From CAZHHH01 sp052400685 (lineage in GTDB: Bacteria > Bacteroidota > Bacteroidia > Bacteroidales > Marinilabiliaceae), in NCBI GenBank assembly GCA_052400685.1, contig JBQTGJ010000003.1: a DNA stretch of 64,000 nt; one strand, written 5' to 3'. Below, one piece after another: positions 24,775 through 32,075 of this stretch (position 1 is the stretch's first letter; each line of letters begins with the position of its first letter). Below the pieces are notes generated by a model. It worked only from the letters and a program-made list of their open reading frames with translations. It had not been told where the DNA came from and did not search any database. The position numbers and the translations under genes are program-made.

Positions 24775-25269
24775 TTATTTTTTAATTCTGCAATTCAAAT
24801 CAACCATTTTTATCGCCGTAATTGCTGCTTCATCTCCTTTGTTTCCTAGCTTTCCACCGGCTCTGTCTTCTGCTTGTTGTTGATTCAGAGTTGTTAATAA
24901 TCCAAATATAAATGGAATTTTAAATTTTACATTTAATTGCGTTATACCCTGGGTAACACCCTGGCAAACATAATTGAAATGCGGCGTATCGCCCTGAATA
25001 ACACACCCCAGACAAATAACAGCGTCAACATCAGTTTTTTTTGCCAGAATGCGAGCACCTGCTGTAAGTTCAAAACTGCCGGGAACATGGGCTACTAGAA
25101 TATTTTCTTCTTTGGCACCTTGCTTTAGAAGCGTGTTGTAGGCGCCTTTGTACAAGGCATCAGTAATGGCAGGATTCCACTCTGACACCACAATGCCAAA
25201 TTTCATCTTTTCAGCCGATGGGACACTCTTTTCATCGTATGAAGACAGATTTTTTAAATTGGTTGCCAT
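24775..25269 (-). CDS. ribH: 6,7-dimethyl-8-ribityllumazine synthase
   Basis: Penultimate riboflavin step. The 164-aa protein has the substrate-binding SEWNPAIT, VPGSFELTAGA, the CLGCVIQGDTPHFNYV segment with its catalytic histidine, and FGLLTTLNQQQAEDRAGGK. Length fits the icosahedral/pentameric family. It lies downstream of the TPR gene with a weak terminator between them, and upstream of the tRNA-Tyr promoter. Confidence 0.96.
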   Translation of the reverse strand: MATNLKNLSSYDEKSVPSAEKMKFGIVVSEWNPAITDALYKGAYNTLLKQGAKEENILVAHVPGSFELTAGARILAKKTDVDAVICLGCVIQGDTPHFNYVCQGVTQGITQLNVKFKIPFIFGLLTTLNQQQAEDRAGGKLGNKGDEAAITAIKMVDLNCRIKK

Positions 25270-25287
25270 TTATGCTGCTTTTTAGAA

Positions 25288-25317
25288 TAGAAAAGATTGC
25301 CTTTATCAGACAATCTC
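25288..25317 (-). terminator. Weak terminator between TPR gene and ribH
   Basis: On the minus strand AGATTG pairs with CAATCT around an 11-nt loop, followed by TTTTCTATT. Confidence 0.4.
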
Positions 25318-25350
25318 TCTATAAATTTTATCAAACTTGTAAAAGTATTT

Positions 25351-26031
25351 TTACTTTAAGGAAGCTCTTGTAATATATTTGTCGATCTGACGGGCTTCGG
25401 TACTGCTCTTAAAATCGTTTTTAATCATTTCATAAGCCTGCAGCGCCATATCATTTTGTCCAAGTTCTTCGTAAACCAAACCCGATTTAAAAAGATAGTA
25501 GGGCGTGGTAATATCACTTTTCTCAACGGCGGCTGCTTTTTTGTAATAACCAACAGCTTCCTCTTTATCTCCCAGCTCCAGATAGGCGTCGCCTATTGCT
25601 CCGGTGGCAAGGGCTTCGAGTTCTATATTTGAGGTATTAAATTTCTTTAAGTACTCAATAGCTTCCTCAAATTGTCCCAAATGCAAATAGCTGATTCCTG
25701 CATAGTAGTATGACAGGTTACCAATGGAAGTATTGCCATAGTTGTCAATAATCTCCAAAAATCCGGGGCTGTTACCATCACCGTCCAGGGCCTCCTGAAA
25801 CTGATCGTTGTTAAAACTGATCTGGGCCTGAAAAATCTGTTGTTGGGCTTCAGCTACCATCGGTTCTACATATAGTTTTTTGTAAGCCCAGTAACCGCTC
25901 ACAACTACAATTAATGCCAATATGATTATTGTAATTGTTTTTTGGTTGTTCTCGATAAATTGTTCAGTCCTGCCCAGGGCCTGTTCAACATTTTCCAGAT
26001 TATTTTCTGTATTGGTTTCTTTCTTAGACAT
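25351..26031 (-). CDS. Tetratricopeptide repeat protein with N-terminal membrane anchor
   Basis: 226 aa. Residues 1-31 are acidic and cytoplasmic-looking, residues 32-50 form a membrane helix (TITIIILALIVVVSGYWAY), and the remainder folds as TPR units (YYYAGISYLHLGQFEEAIEY, GAIGDAYLELGDKEEAVGYY, FKSGLVYEELGQNDMALQAY). The layout resembles YfgM-type periplasmic TPR proteins. Its position before ribH and opposite recF is common in Bacteroidota. The partner is unknown. Confidence 0.85.
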   Translation of the reverse strand: MSKKETNTENNLENVEQALGRTEQFIENNQKTITIIILALIVVVSGYWAYKKLYVEPMVAEAQQQIFQAQISFNNDQFQEALDGDGNSPGFLEIIDNYGNTSIGNLSYYYAGISYLHLGQFEEAIEYLKKFNTSNIELEALATGAIGDAYLELGDKEEAVGYYKKAAAVEKSDITTPYYLFKSGLVYEELGQNDMALQAYEMIKNDFKSSTEARQIDKYITRASLK

Positions 26032-26055
26032 ACTTCATTGGTTTTATTGAATGCG

Positions 26056-26063
26056 CAAATTTA
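26056..26063 (-). promoter_or_regulatory. Promoter -7 box of the TPR gene
   Basis: Minus-strand TAAATTTG followed by CGC fits TAnnTTTG, 25 bp before the TPR start. Confidence 0.55.
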
Positions 26064-26181
26064 GTAATTTAAGGTAAATTAAAAATAGCTGTTTGCGTTT
26101 TTCAGCCTTTTATTAAAAATATTATCTGATTTTGAGTTTATCTCTTTGCTTTACATTCTTTTATACTGTTTAATTAATATT

Positions 26182-26273
26182 CATATGATTATAATTTGTT
26201 TCTCAGTTGTCATATGAAACCCGCCGGAATTAATCATACTCCTGTGTGTGAAATGATTCCCAGGGCTCGTCAT
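26182..26273 (-). repeat. R2 leader repeat, orphan copy
   Basis: 92 bp. On the minus strand it starts GATGACGAGCCCTGG, contains CCGGCGGGTTTCATATGAC and ends AATTATAATCAT. The ATG it abuts opens only a four-codon frame (ATGAATATTAATTAA), and the nearest gene (TPR) starts 150 bp further on, so this copy is not joined to a gene start. Confidence 0.7.
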
Positions 26274-26280
26274 CAAATCA

Positions 26281-26402
26281 GATGTTTGACTCATTAAACC
26301 CTGCTTAACAGCTTGACCATTGCGGACAATGTGGTATTACTTCTGTAAAAACCATTTTAAGAGCAAGCGTAACGCAGAATTTGGGCTTTATGGCCAAACT
26401 TT
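26281..26402. repeat. R1 family repeat, degenerate copy
   Basis: Right half well kept (AAAACCATTTTAAGAGCAAGCGTAACGCAGAA, described by its landmarks ACCATTTT and AGCGTAACGCAG, then GGCTTTATGGCCAAACTTT). The left half is diverged. It begins next to the orphan R2 copy. Confidence 0.55.
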
Positions 26403-26454
26403 AATTAATTGGGGCACTCTCTCTGTTCTCATCCCAAAGTTGAAACACTTTTCT

Positions 26455-26462
26455 TACATTTG
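26455..26462 (+). promoter_or_regulatory. Promoter -7 box upstream of recF
   Basis: TACATTTG fits TAnnTTTG, 160 bp before the recF ATG. If used, the transcript leader would include the following R1 repeat copy. Confidence 0.5.
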
Positions 26463-26477
26463 TACTATTATATTGCT

Positions 26478-26583
26478 TGCCCGAAAACTCAGGAGCTTGA
26501 GAAGAAATATACCGGTTCAAGGCTTTCAAAGCTTGAAAAATGTGAGTTTATTCCAGTGAAATGGGGCTTTTTTGCCGACACTT
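26478..26583. repeat. R1 family repeat in the recF leader
   Basis: About 106 bp with CCCGAAAACTCAGGAGCTTGA, GGTTCAAGGCTTTCAAAGC, TTGAAAAATGTGAGTTTA and the end TTTTTGCCGACACT. The segment AAGGCTTTCAAAGCTTGAAAAATGTGAG also occurs with small changes in the copy before pyk. Confidence 0.55.
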
Positions 26584-26621
26584 TTATACTATTGTTTTTT
26601 TTGTAATTGTAGAAATAACCC

Positions 26622-27731
26622 ATGTATCTTAAAAATATACATTTATTGAATTTTAAAAACATCCGACAGGCTGATGTGACGCTGAGTGGAGGTCTCAATT
26701 GTTTTGTGGGAAATAACGGAGCGGGTAAAACCAATTTTTTGGATGCTGTTTATTATTTATCATATTGTAAAAGTTATTTTAATGCCATCGACAGCCAGTT
26801 GATTTGTCACGGTGAAGATTTCTTTGTTATTCAGGGTAATTATGAACGACAAGGACAAGAAGAAGCTGTTTATGCAGGACTTAAACTTAATCAAAAAAAA
26901 CAATTTAAACGCAATAAAAAGGAGTATCCTCGCTTGTCGGACCATATTGGGTTATTGCCACTGGTGATGATTTCGCCGGGTGATGAAAAGCTGATAATGG
27001 AAGGCAGTGATTTGCGTCGGAAATTTTTGGATAGTGTGATTTCTCAGTTTGATAAGAAGTACCTGGAGCAATTGCTGCGTTACAACAGGGGGTTGAACCA
27101 ACGAAATGCTCTGCTTAAATCGGCACAAAACGGGTCGGCGCATAATATTCAGGGACAATTAGAAGTGTGGGACGGGCAACTGGCCGGCATAAGCTTGTTA
27201 TTATATCAGCGTCGGGTTGACTTCTTGAAAGAGATGGAGCCTGTCTTTCAAAAATACCATACCTTTATTTCCGGTGGTAACGATGAAGTACGGATGATTT
27301 ATCATTCACATCACCAGAAGGGAGACCTGGAGCAACAATTGAAAGATAGTTTTGAAAAGGATCGCGTTTTAGGCTATACAACCAAAGGAATTCATCGCGA
27401 TGACCTGGAGCTGCTTTTAAATGGATATCCGGTGAAAAAAGACGGATCACAGGGGCAAAAAAAGACCTTCTTTCTGGCTATGAAGTTGGCTCAGTATGAG
27501 TTTTTACAGTCACATTGTGGTTTCTATCCGATTTTATTGCTCGATGATATGTTCGATAAACTGGATCAGATTCGGGCAAGTCGTTTGATTGAATTGGTCA
27601 GCCGCGAAACGTTTAAACAAATTTTTATTACCGATACGCAGCGTAACCGCCTGCAAAATATTGTTGAACAAACGGGCAAAAAATACACGTTTTTTAAAGT
27701 CGAAGATGGCGGGGTGGAAATCGCGAATTAG
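26622..27731 (+). CDS. recF: DNA replication and repair protein RecF
   Basis: 369-aa SMC-like ATPase that loads recombination proteins at ssDNA gaps. Walker A is GNNGAGKT (residues 30-37) with the family segment NFLDAVYYLSYCKSYF. The signature region is GQKKTFFLAMKLAQYEFL and Walker B is PILLLDDMFDKLD. The start MYLKNIHLLNFKNI is typical. Its stop codon TAG (27729-27731) is formed by the first three bases of an R1 repeat, so the original C-terminus may have been altered by insertion. Length is nevertheless normal for the family. Confidence 0.94.
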   Translation: MYLKNIHLLNFKNIRQADVTLSGGLNCFVGNNGAGKTNFLDAVYYLSYCKSYFNAIDSQLICHGEDFFVIQGNYERQGQEEAVYAGLKLNQKKQFKRNKKEYPRLSDHIGLLPLVMISPGDEKLIMEGSDLRRKFLDSVISQFDKKYLEQLLRYNRGLNQRNALLKSAQNGSAHNIQGQLEVWDGQLAGISLLLYQRRVDFLKEMEPVFQKYHTFISGGNDEVRMIYHSHHQKGDLEQQLKDSFEKDRVLGYTTKGIHRDDLELLLNGYPVKKDGSQGQKKTFFLAMKLAQYEFLQSHCGFYPILLLDDMFDKLDQIRASRLIELVSRETFKQIFITDTQRNRLQNIVEQTGKKYTFFKVEDGGVEIAN

Positions 27732-27874
27732 AGTCTGCCTATAAACTAAGTGTTTGAAATATAAAGTTCAAATTCAAGGCTTACGAAGTCATAAAAATCA
27801 AGGCGTTTACTTTTCGTAAATGACTGTTTTTATGACAAGCGTAACGCAGAAGTTGACTTTATAGACAAACACTA
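27729..27874. repeat. R1 family repeat overlapping the recF stop codon
   Basis: 146 bp, the best-kept copy with 13616-13761. Left end TAGAGTCTGCCTATAAAC and inverted right end TAGTGTTTGTCTATAAAG match at most positions. Inside, AAGTCATAAAAATCA pairs with TGTTTTTATGACA, and the tip is GTTTAC-TTTTC-GTAAAT, so almost the whole element can form one long hairpin. The terminal TAG is the recF stop. Confidence 0.85.
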
Positions 27875-27885
27875 ATTAGCTTATT

Positions 27886-28197
27886 ATGATGTATTACAAA
27901 AAGAATAAACGCGCCAATAGCAGCGAACAGCTGGGCGATATTTTGGCTAAAATAGTGGAACGACCTGAATTAAGTCGTGGTTTACGTGAAACAAGAGTTA
28001 TTCAGGCCTGGCCTAAAGTCATGGGGCCTGCCGTAGCCCGAATAACAACACAACTGCACTTTAAAAACGGCAATCTATTCGTCAGTCTTAATTCCAGTAT
28101 TATCCGCAGCGAACTGTTAATGCATAAAGATCATATTATTGAGTCGCTTAACAAGGAAGCCGGCGGAAAAATTGTGTTTGATATAATCCTGAGGTAA
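27886..28197 (+). CDS. DUF721 family protein (DciA-like)
   Basis: 103 aa matching DUF721: N-terminal NSSEQLGDILAKIVERPEL, the central VIQAWPKVMGPAVARITTQL with its conserved tryptophan, and LFVSLNSSIIRSELLMHKDHI. DUF721 includes DciA, the replicative-helicase loader of bacteria lacking DnaC, and the location after recF fits a replication role. DciA function here is inference because Bacteroidota versions are short. The R1 repeat separates it from recF by 154 bp. It is convergent with ndk, with adjacent stop codons. Confidence 0.82.
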   Translation: MMYYKKNKRANSSEQLGDILAKIVERPELSRGLRETRVIQAWPKVMGPAVARITTQLHFKNGNLFVSLNSSIIRSELLMHKDHIIESLNKEAGGKIVFDIILR

Positions 28198-28635
28198 TCA
28201 ACGGAAAAATTGTTCCATGGAACTAAAGAAAAACCGGGCCTCGCGAATGGCACTTTCATCGCTGTCTGAACCATGAATAGCATTGTGCGTCTTATCTTTG
28301 GCATATAGCTTACGTATGGTGCCTTCGGCCGACTGAGAGGGGTCTGTGGCTCCTATAAGGGTTCTGAAATCTTCCACTGCATTTTCCTTTTCCAATATGG
28401 CGGCAACAACCGGTCCCGACGACATAAATTGAACCAGGCTCTCATAAAAAGGCTTGCCTTTATGTTCGCTGTAAAAAAGTGCCGCTTTTTCGGCTGGCAA
28501 TTGAGTCATATTCAAAGCCCTGATTGTGAAACCAGCCTTTTCTATTTGTGTGATAATTTCACCAATATGATGTTCCTTTACCGCGAAAGGTTTGATCATA
28601 GTTAAGGTAATATTCCCTTTTTTCATTGAACTCAT
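28198..28635 (-). CDS. ndk: Nucleoside diphosphate kinase
   Basis: Transfers the gamma phosphate among NTPs and NDPs through a phosphohistidine. The 145-aa protein has the phosphorylated His121 in NAIHGSDS, the N-terminal TMIKPFAV with its conserved lysine, and RTLIGATDPSQSAEGTIRKLY. Length fits. A second ATG three codons in (giving MKKGNITL) is an alternative start. Its stop codon abuts that of the DUF721 gene. Confidence 0.95.
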   Translation of the reverse strand: MSSMKKGNITLTMIKPFAVKEHHIGEIITQIEKAGFTIRALNMTQLPAEKAALFYSEHKGKPFYESLVQFMSSGPVVAAILEKENAVEDFRTLIGATDPSQSAEGTIRKLYAKDKTHNAIHGSDSDESAIREARFFFSSMEQFFR

Positions 28636-28680
28636 AAGTTTATCAATTGTATAGTTTTATATGCAGTAGTTTAACCGAAT

Positions 28681-28805
28681 CTCAAGTGACAAACAAGAAA
28701 ACTTCACTTTTAAGCCTTGCCAGACTTGAAAAATGAGAAGTTACTGATACAAATGACCATTTTGAAGGTGAGCGTAACAACAAAATGGCGTTTTCTTGCT
28801 GACAC
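28681..28805. repeat. R1 family repeat, degenerate copy (ndk-nrnA gap)
   Basis: Inverted ends CTCAAGTGACAAACAAGAAAA and TTTTCTTGCTGACAC, with internal TTTTAAGCCTTGCCAGACTTG, ACAAATGACCATTTTGAAGG and GAGCGTAAC. It sits in the divergent ndk/nrnA gap. Confidence 0.6.
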
Positions 28806-28861
28806 GATGCACCAAAATAGCGTTTTTTTTTTGATTGTCATAAATGGCCTTCAATTTTACT

Positions 28862-28869
28862 TATATTTG
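28862..28869 (+). promoter_or_regulatory. Promoter -7 box of nrnA
   Basis: TATATTTG fits TAnnTTTG, 21 bp before the nrnA ATG, giving a very short leader. Confidence 0.6.
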
Positions 28870-28890
28870 TTGTTTCAAGAATAAACAGAC

Positions 28891-29934
28891 ATGATGTTGG
28901 ATAAGCAAACTATTTCATCTTTTTTTAATCAAATATCAGCCCTCGATAATATTGTTGTAATTCCTCATAAAGATCCCGACGGTGATGCCATCGGTTCGTC
29001 TTTGGCCTGGTTGCAGGTGCTGTCGGACCAAGGGCTTAGGGTAACGGTTGTTTGTCCCAATGAATTGTCGTCTAATTTAAAGTGGATGCCTGGCGCAAAC
29101 GAAATTGTTGTTTATAAGCAGCAACAAAAACAGGCTGCTGATATTCTTTCGAACGCCAATTATATAATATTGCTCGATTTCAATGCGCTAACAAGAATAG
29201 GGGAGATGAAGTCGTTGGTAGAAAAATCATCGGGTAAAAGAATTATGTTTGATCATCATCCTTTTCCGGATGCCGGCGTTGCTGATGTTATGGTGTCAGA
29301 GCCTTCGGTTTCATCGACTTGCGAATTGAGTTTTTCGGTGATGGAGACGCTTGGCTGGGCCGTGTCTCGTGAAGCGGCAACTTGTCTCTACTCAGGTATT
29401 ATGACCGATACCGGACTACTGAATCATAATTCATCGCGTCCGGAAATATATCACATGGTAGCCCGTTTGGTTGAAAAAGAAATAGACAAGGAATTTATTC
29501 ACAAGAAACTGTTTTATAGTAATTCTTTAAACAGGACTCGTCTTTTTGGGCACGCTTTATGTAATAAACTGGAAATATTGCCGTCTCAACGGGTGGCTTT
29601 AATCGCATTATCACGTGAAGAGTTGGATCGTTTCAATTACACCATAGGCGATACCGAAGGTCTCGTCAATCAGCCATTATCGATTGAAGGCATTGACGTG
29701 GCTGCCCTTTTTATAGAAAAAGAGAGTGGATTTGTGAAGGTTTCTTTTCGTTCACGAGGCAATTTGCCTGTTAATAGTTATTCGGGCAAATACTTTGGTG
29801 GTGGCGGACACAAAAATGCTGCCGGTGGTGAGTTTAATAATGCACCTTTAAGTGAAGCCGTAAATTTGTTTAAAAAAACGGTAGAGTCTTTTTTGTTTAA
29901 TACAAGCAAAACCAATGAGGAGGCTTCGGTATGA
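28891..29934 (+). CDS. nrnA: DHH-family phosphoesterase, oligoribonuclease/pAp phosphatase type
   Basis: 347 aa in two domains. The DHH domain has HKDPDGDAIGS (His26, Asp28, Asp30, Asp32), LLDFN and DHH at 121-123. The DHHA1 domain ends with the RNA-binding glycine motif GGGGHKNAAGG. NrnA enzymes degrade nano-RNAs and dephosphorylate pAp. Methionines 1 and 2 are both possible starts. Its stop overlaps the next gene by 4 bp (ATGA), so it is translationally coupled to the GldI-like lipoprotein. Confidence 0.92.
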   Translation: MMLDKQTISSFFNQISALDNIVVIPHKDPDGDAIGSSLAWLQVLSDQGLRVTVVCPNELSSNLKWMPGANEIVVYKQQQKQAADILSNANYIILLDFNALTRIGEMKSLVEKSSGKRIMFDHHPFPDAGVADVMVSEPSVSSTCELSFSVMETLGWAVSREAATCLYSGIMTDTGLLNHNSSRPEIYHMVARLVEKEIDKEFIHKKLFYSNSLNRTRLFGHALCNKLEILPSQRVALIALSREELDRFNYTIGDTEGLVNQPLSIEGIDVAALFIEKESGFVKVSFRSRGNLPVNSYSGKYFGGGGHKNAAGGEFNNAPLSEAVNLFKKTVESFLFNTSKTNEEASV

Positions 29935-30476
29935 ATAAATGGAATTCGTTTTTGATTAAGGTGCTTATTATTGCTTTTTTTAGCGGTTTTACCAGTTGTT
30001 CAAATTCGCAAAGCAAAAGAGGTAACAAAAAACACGCCCCTTTGACTCTTGACGAGACCATTGAGATGAACCGAAGAATGGTTGACAATGAGCAAAATGA
30101 AATAGCGCGCTATGTAAAAGAGAACAACCTTAACCTGAAGGCTTCTGAAACCGGATTGTGGTATCATATTGATGAAGCAGGAAGTGGCAGCCTTATTCAA
30201 GCAGGAAAAGTCGTTACTTTGGCGTATAAAGTCAGTCTTTTGGATGGGACAATTTGCTATAGCTCTGACAGCACTGGTTATAAGACTTTTTTGGTAGGAC
30301 AGGGTGGGGTGGAATCGGGTTTGGAAGAAGGTGTTTTGTTGCTGAAAAAAGGAAGCCACGCAACTTTTATCATGCCTCCGCATCTTGCGCATGGACTGAT
30401 AGGTGATAGTGAGAAAATTCCGGCACGAGCTATTCTTCATTATGAAGTGACTGTAATTGATGTTAAAAATAAATAG
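29931..30476 (+). CDS. FKBP-type peptidyl-prolyl isomerase lipoprotein, GldI-like
   Basis: 181 aa. Lipoprotein signal with lipobox GFTSC (Cys23), then a linker and an FKBP domain (VTLAYKVSLLDGTICYSS, GLEEGVLLLKKGSHATFIMPP, ILHYEVTVIDVK). GldI is the Bacteroidota gliding-associated FKBP, often found directly after an NrnA gene as here. Homologues also occur in non-gliders, where they act as periplasmic folding factors. It overlaps nrnA by 4 bp. The canonical hydrophobic pocket is partly replaced, so isomerase activity is uncertain. Confidence 0.82.
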   Translation: MNKWNSFLIKVLIIAFFSGFTSCSNSQSKRGNKKHAPLTLDETIEMNRRMVDNEQNEIARYVKENNLNLKASETGLWYHIDEAGSGSLIQAGKVVTLAYKVSLLDGTICYSSDSTGYKTFLVGQGGVESGLEEGVLLLKKGSHATFIMPPHLAHGLIGDSEKIPARAILHYEVTVIDVKNK

Positions 30477-30484
30477 TCGGCAGT

Positions 30485-30529
30485 GATTCGTCATTGTTAA
30501 TGACCATGACTACCATGGTATGATGAATC
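30485..30529. other. Inverted repeat between FKBP lipoprotein genes
   Basis: GATTCGTCAT (30485-30494) pairs with ATGATGAATC (30520-30529) with one mismatch; no T-run follows, so this may be an mRNA stability or attenuation hairpin rather than a terminator. Confidence 0.3.
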
Positions 30530-30578
30530 GTTTAATTTAAATGTTATTGTAAAAAGAGTAACCAAAAAAACGTGATAG

Positions 30579-31100
30579 ATGAATAAATATTTGATGATCG
30601 GCGCTTTGCTTTCTATAACAATGTTTTGGGCTTGCGATAAAGATGAAGACAGTGAGCCTGAAGAAGTATACACCGGTATCTCTTTGCAAGATTTTATTGA
30701 TACAAATTATCCGGGTCTTCAACCTGTCGATGAGAGCGGTGTTTATGTGGTAGTGACCAAAGAAGGAACCGGAGATATACCGCAGCAAGGTGAAACATTG
30801 TATTGTTATTATAAAGGTAAACTGCTTGATGGCACACCCTTTGATACGACACATCAAAGACCTGCTGATGAATATTTACCACAGATAGGCAGTAAATCAT
30901 TAATGGTTTTTGAATATAACGACACATTAACAAGTTATATTTCAGGGTGGTATAAAGGTTTTGGAAACATTAAAAAAGGGAGTGAAGCCATCTTTATTTT
31001 ACCAGCCGAACAAGCCTACGGCGATGAAGGAACTGCCTCAGGCTCTATTTTACCGGGGGCACCAATTATGTTTGAGGTTGAGTTGATTAATATTAGATAA
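30579..31100 (+). CDS. FKBP-type peptidyl-prolyl isomerase lipoprotein
   Basis: 173 aa with lipobox MFWAC (Cys19), an acidic linker (DKDEDSEPEE) and a full FKBP domain: GETLYCYYKGKLLDGTPFDTT, GWYKGFGNIKKGSEAIFILP, AYGDEG and PGAPIMFEVELINI. This one keeps the classical YxGxLxDGxxFD and AYG motifs and is the most likely active isomerase of the three. It follows the GldI-like gene by about 100 bp and precedes a third FKBP-like lipoprotein by 10 bp. Confidence 0.88.
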   Translation: MNKYLMIGALLSITMFWACDKDEDSEPEEVYTGISLQDFIDTNYPGLQPVDESGVYVVVTKEGTGDIPQQGETLYCYYKGKLLDGTPFDTTHQRPADEYLPQIGSKSLMVFEYNDTLTSYISGWYKGFGNIKKGSEAIFILPAEQAYGDEGTASGSILPGAPIMFEVELINIR

Positions 31101-31110
31101 AATTGCGTTT

Positions 31111-31671
31111 ATGTTTAAGTATAAAAATAGAATGAAAGTATCGATTTTCCGTTTGCCGTTTTTGTTATTGTCCATTCTCGCAATTTCTGTAGCCTGCGAA
31201 GATAATAGTTATAATTCCATTAATTATGAAGAGATGGAGGCCGAAGAGCTTGCTATTCTTGGCGAATTCTATGATAATTCGGACGCTTGGGATAGTCTTC
31301 TGACGATTTCTACTGATACCATCGATAAACGGTCTTCTTCTGGTCTGATGTATTTGGAGCGGGTTAAGGGAACTGGCGATTCTGTATTGGTTGGAAAGCA
31401 AGTGGGCGTTCGTTTTTCGTCGTATGTGCTCGATCGGGATTCATTGGGTAAGCCAGCTCTTTTTCTATATGAATCGAATACAAATTCACCTGCGCCTCAT
31501 ACATTTGTGGTTGGCTCAGGTGATGCTTATTATACTGGTCTGGAAGAGGGTGTGAGTTACATGAAGAATTTTGGTAAAAGTACTTTAATTCTGCCTTCTA
31601 CCATTAGTACAGGCCGCAGCTATTTAACAATGGTTGTTGATGTGGAAGTGGTGTTTGTTGAACTGGATTGA
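31111..31671 (+). CDS. FKBP-fold lipoprotein with degenerate active site (DUF4827-like)
   Basis: 186 aa, or 179 from an alternative ATG at 31132 that gives a cleaner signal peptide. The lipobox ISVAC has Cys29. The C-terminal half follows the FKBP strand order (VGVRFSSYVLDRDSLGKPAL, TFVVGSGDAYYTGLEEGVSY, STLILPSTIS, TMVVDVEVVFVEL), but the DGxxFD and AYG catalytic motifs are missing. It probably binds rather than isomerises substrates. It lies 10 bp after the preceding FKBP gene, so the two are co-transcribed. The DUF4827 assignment is from memory of layout. Confidence 0.75.
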   Translation: MFKYKNRMKVSIFRLPFLLLSILAISVACEDNSYNSINYEEMEAEELAILGEFYDNSDAWDSLLTISTDTIDKRSSSGLMYLERVKGTGDSVLVGKQVGVRFSSYVLDRDSLGKPALFLYESNTNSPAPHTFVVGSGDAYYTGLEEGVSYMKNFGKSTLILPSTISTGRSYLTMVVDVEVVFVELD

Positions 31672-31965
31672 GTTTTATTTCAATCAAAATTTTGAAGCAT
31701 ATTCGCAGTTGTGAAAAAAATAACGGGCTTTTGTTCCGCTTTATTTAATGATTTGGTTAATTTTGTTTTTTGATATGTACAAATACAAAACAGCCAGATT
31801 TTGGTCTTCTTTATATTTTGGAAGACATTTTTACGGGGAAATGACTCCCTTTATAGTCTATTCCCTTTTTGTTCAGATATTCAGAAATGGTTTTAATAAT
31901 TTTACCCGGTCGGTTCGATTGGGTATTTTTTTGCTTTTTTTTATACGCTTTGTTTTCGTTAAAAT
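31672..31965. other. Intergenic region without recognisable gene
   Basis: AT-rich stretch between the third FKBP gene and the R2 repeat before pyrB. A 73-codon frame (31748-31969) lacks any recognisable motif or plausible start signal and I do not call it. Confidence 0.4.
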
Positions 31966-32075
31966 ATGAAACGAGCCATGAGTAAGATTTAGCTTCGCTG
32001 ATCTTTGATTCTCACAAAGGATAATGATTATTCCGGCGAGTTCCATATGGCAACTGAGAAACAAATTATAAACAC
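31966..32075 (+). repeat. R2 leader repeat before pyrB
   Basis: 110 bp beginning ATGAAACGAGCCATGAG, with TCTCACAAAGGATAATGATT, ATTCCGGCGAGTTCCATATGG and the end AAATTATAAACAC directly before the pyrB ATG. A short frame at its start reads MKRAMSKI. Confidence 0.85.
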
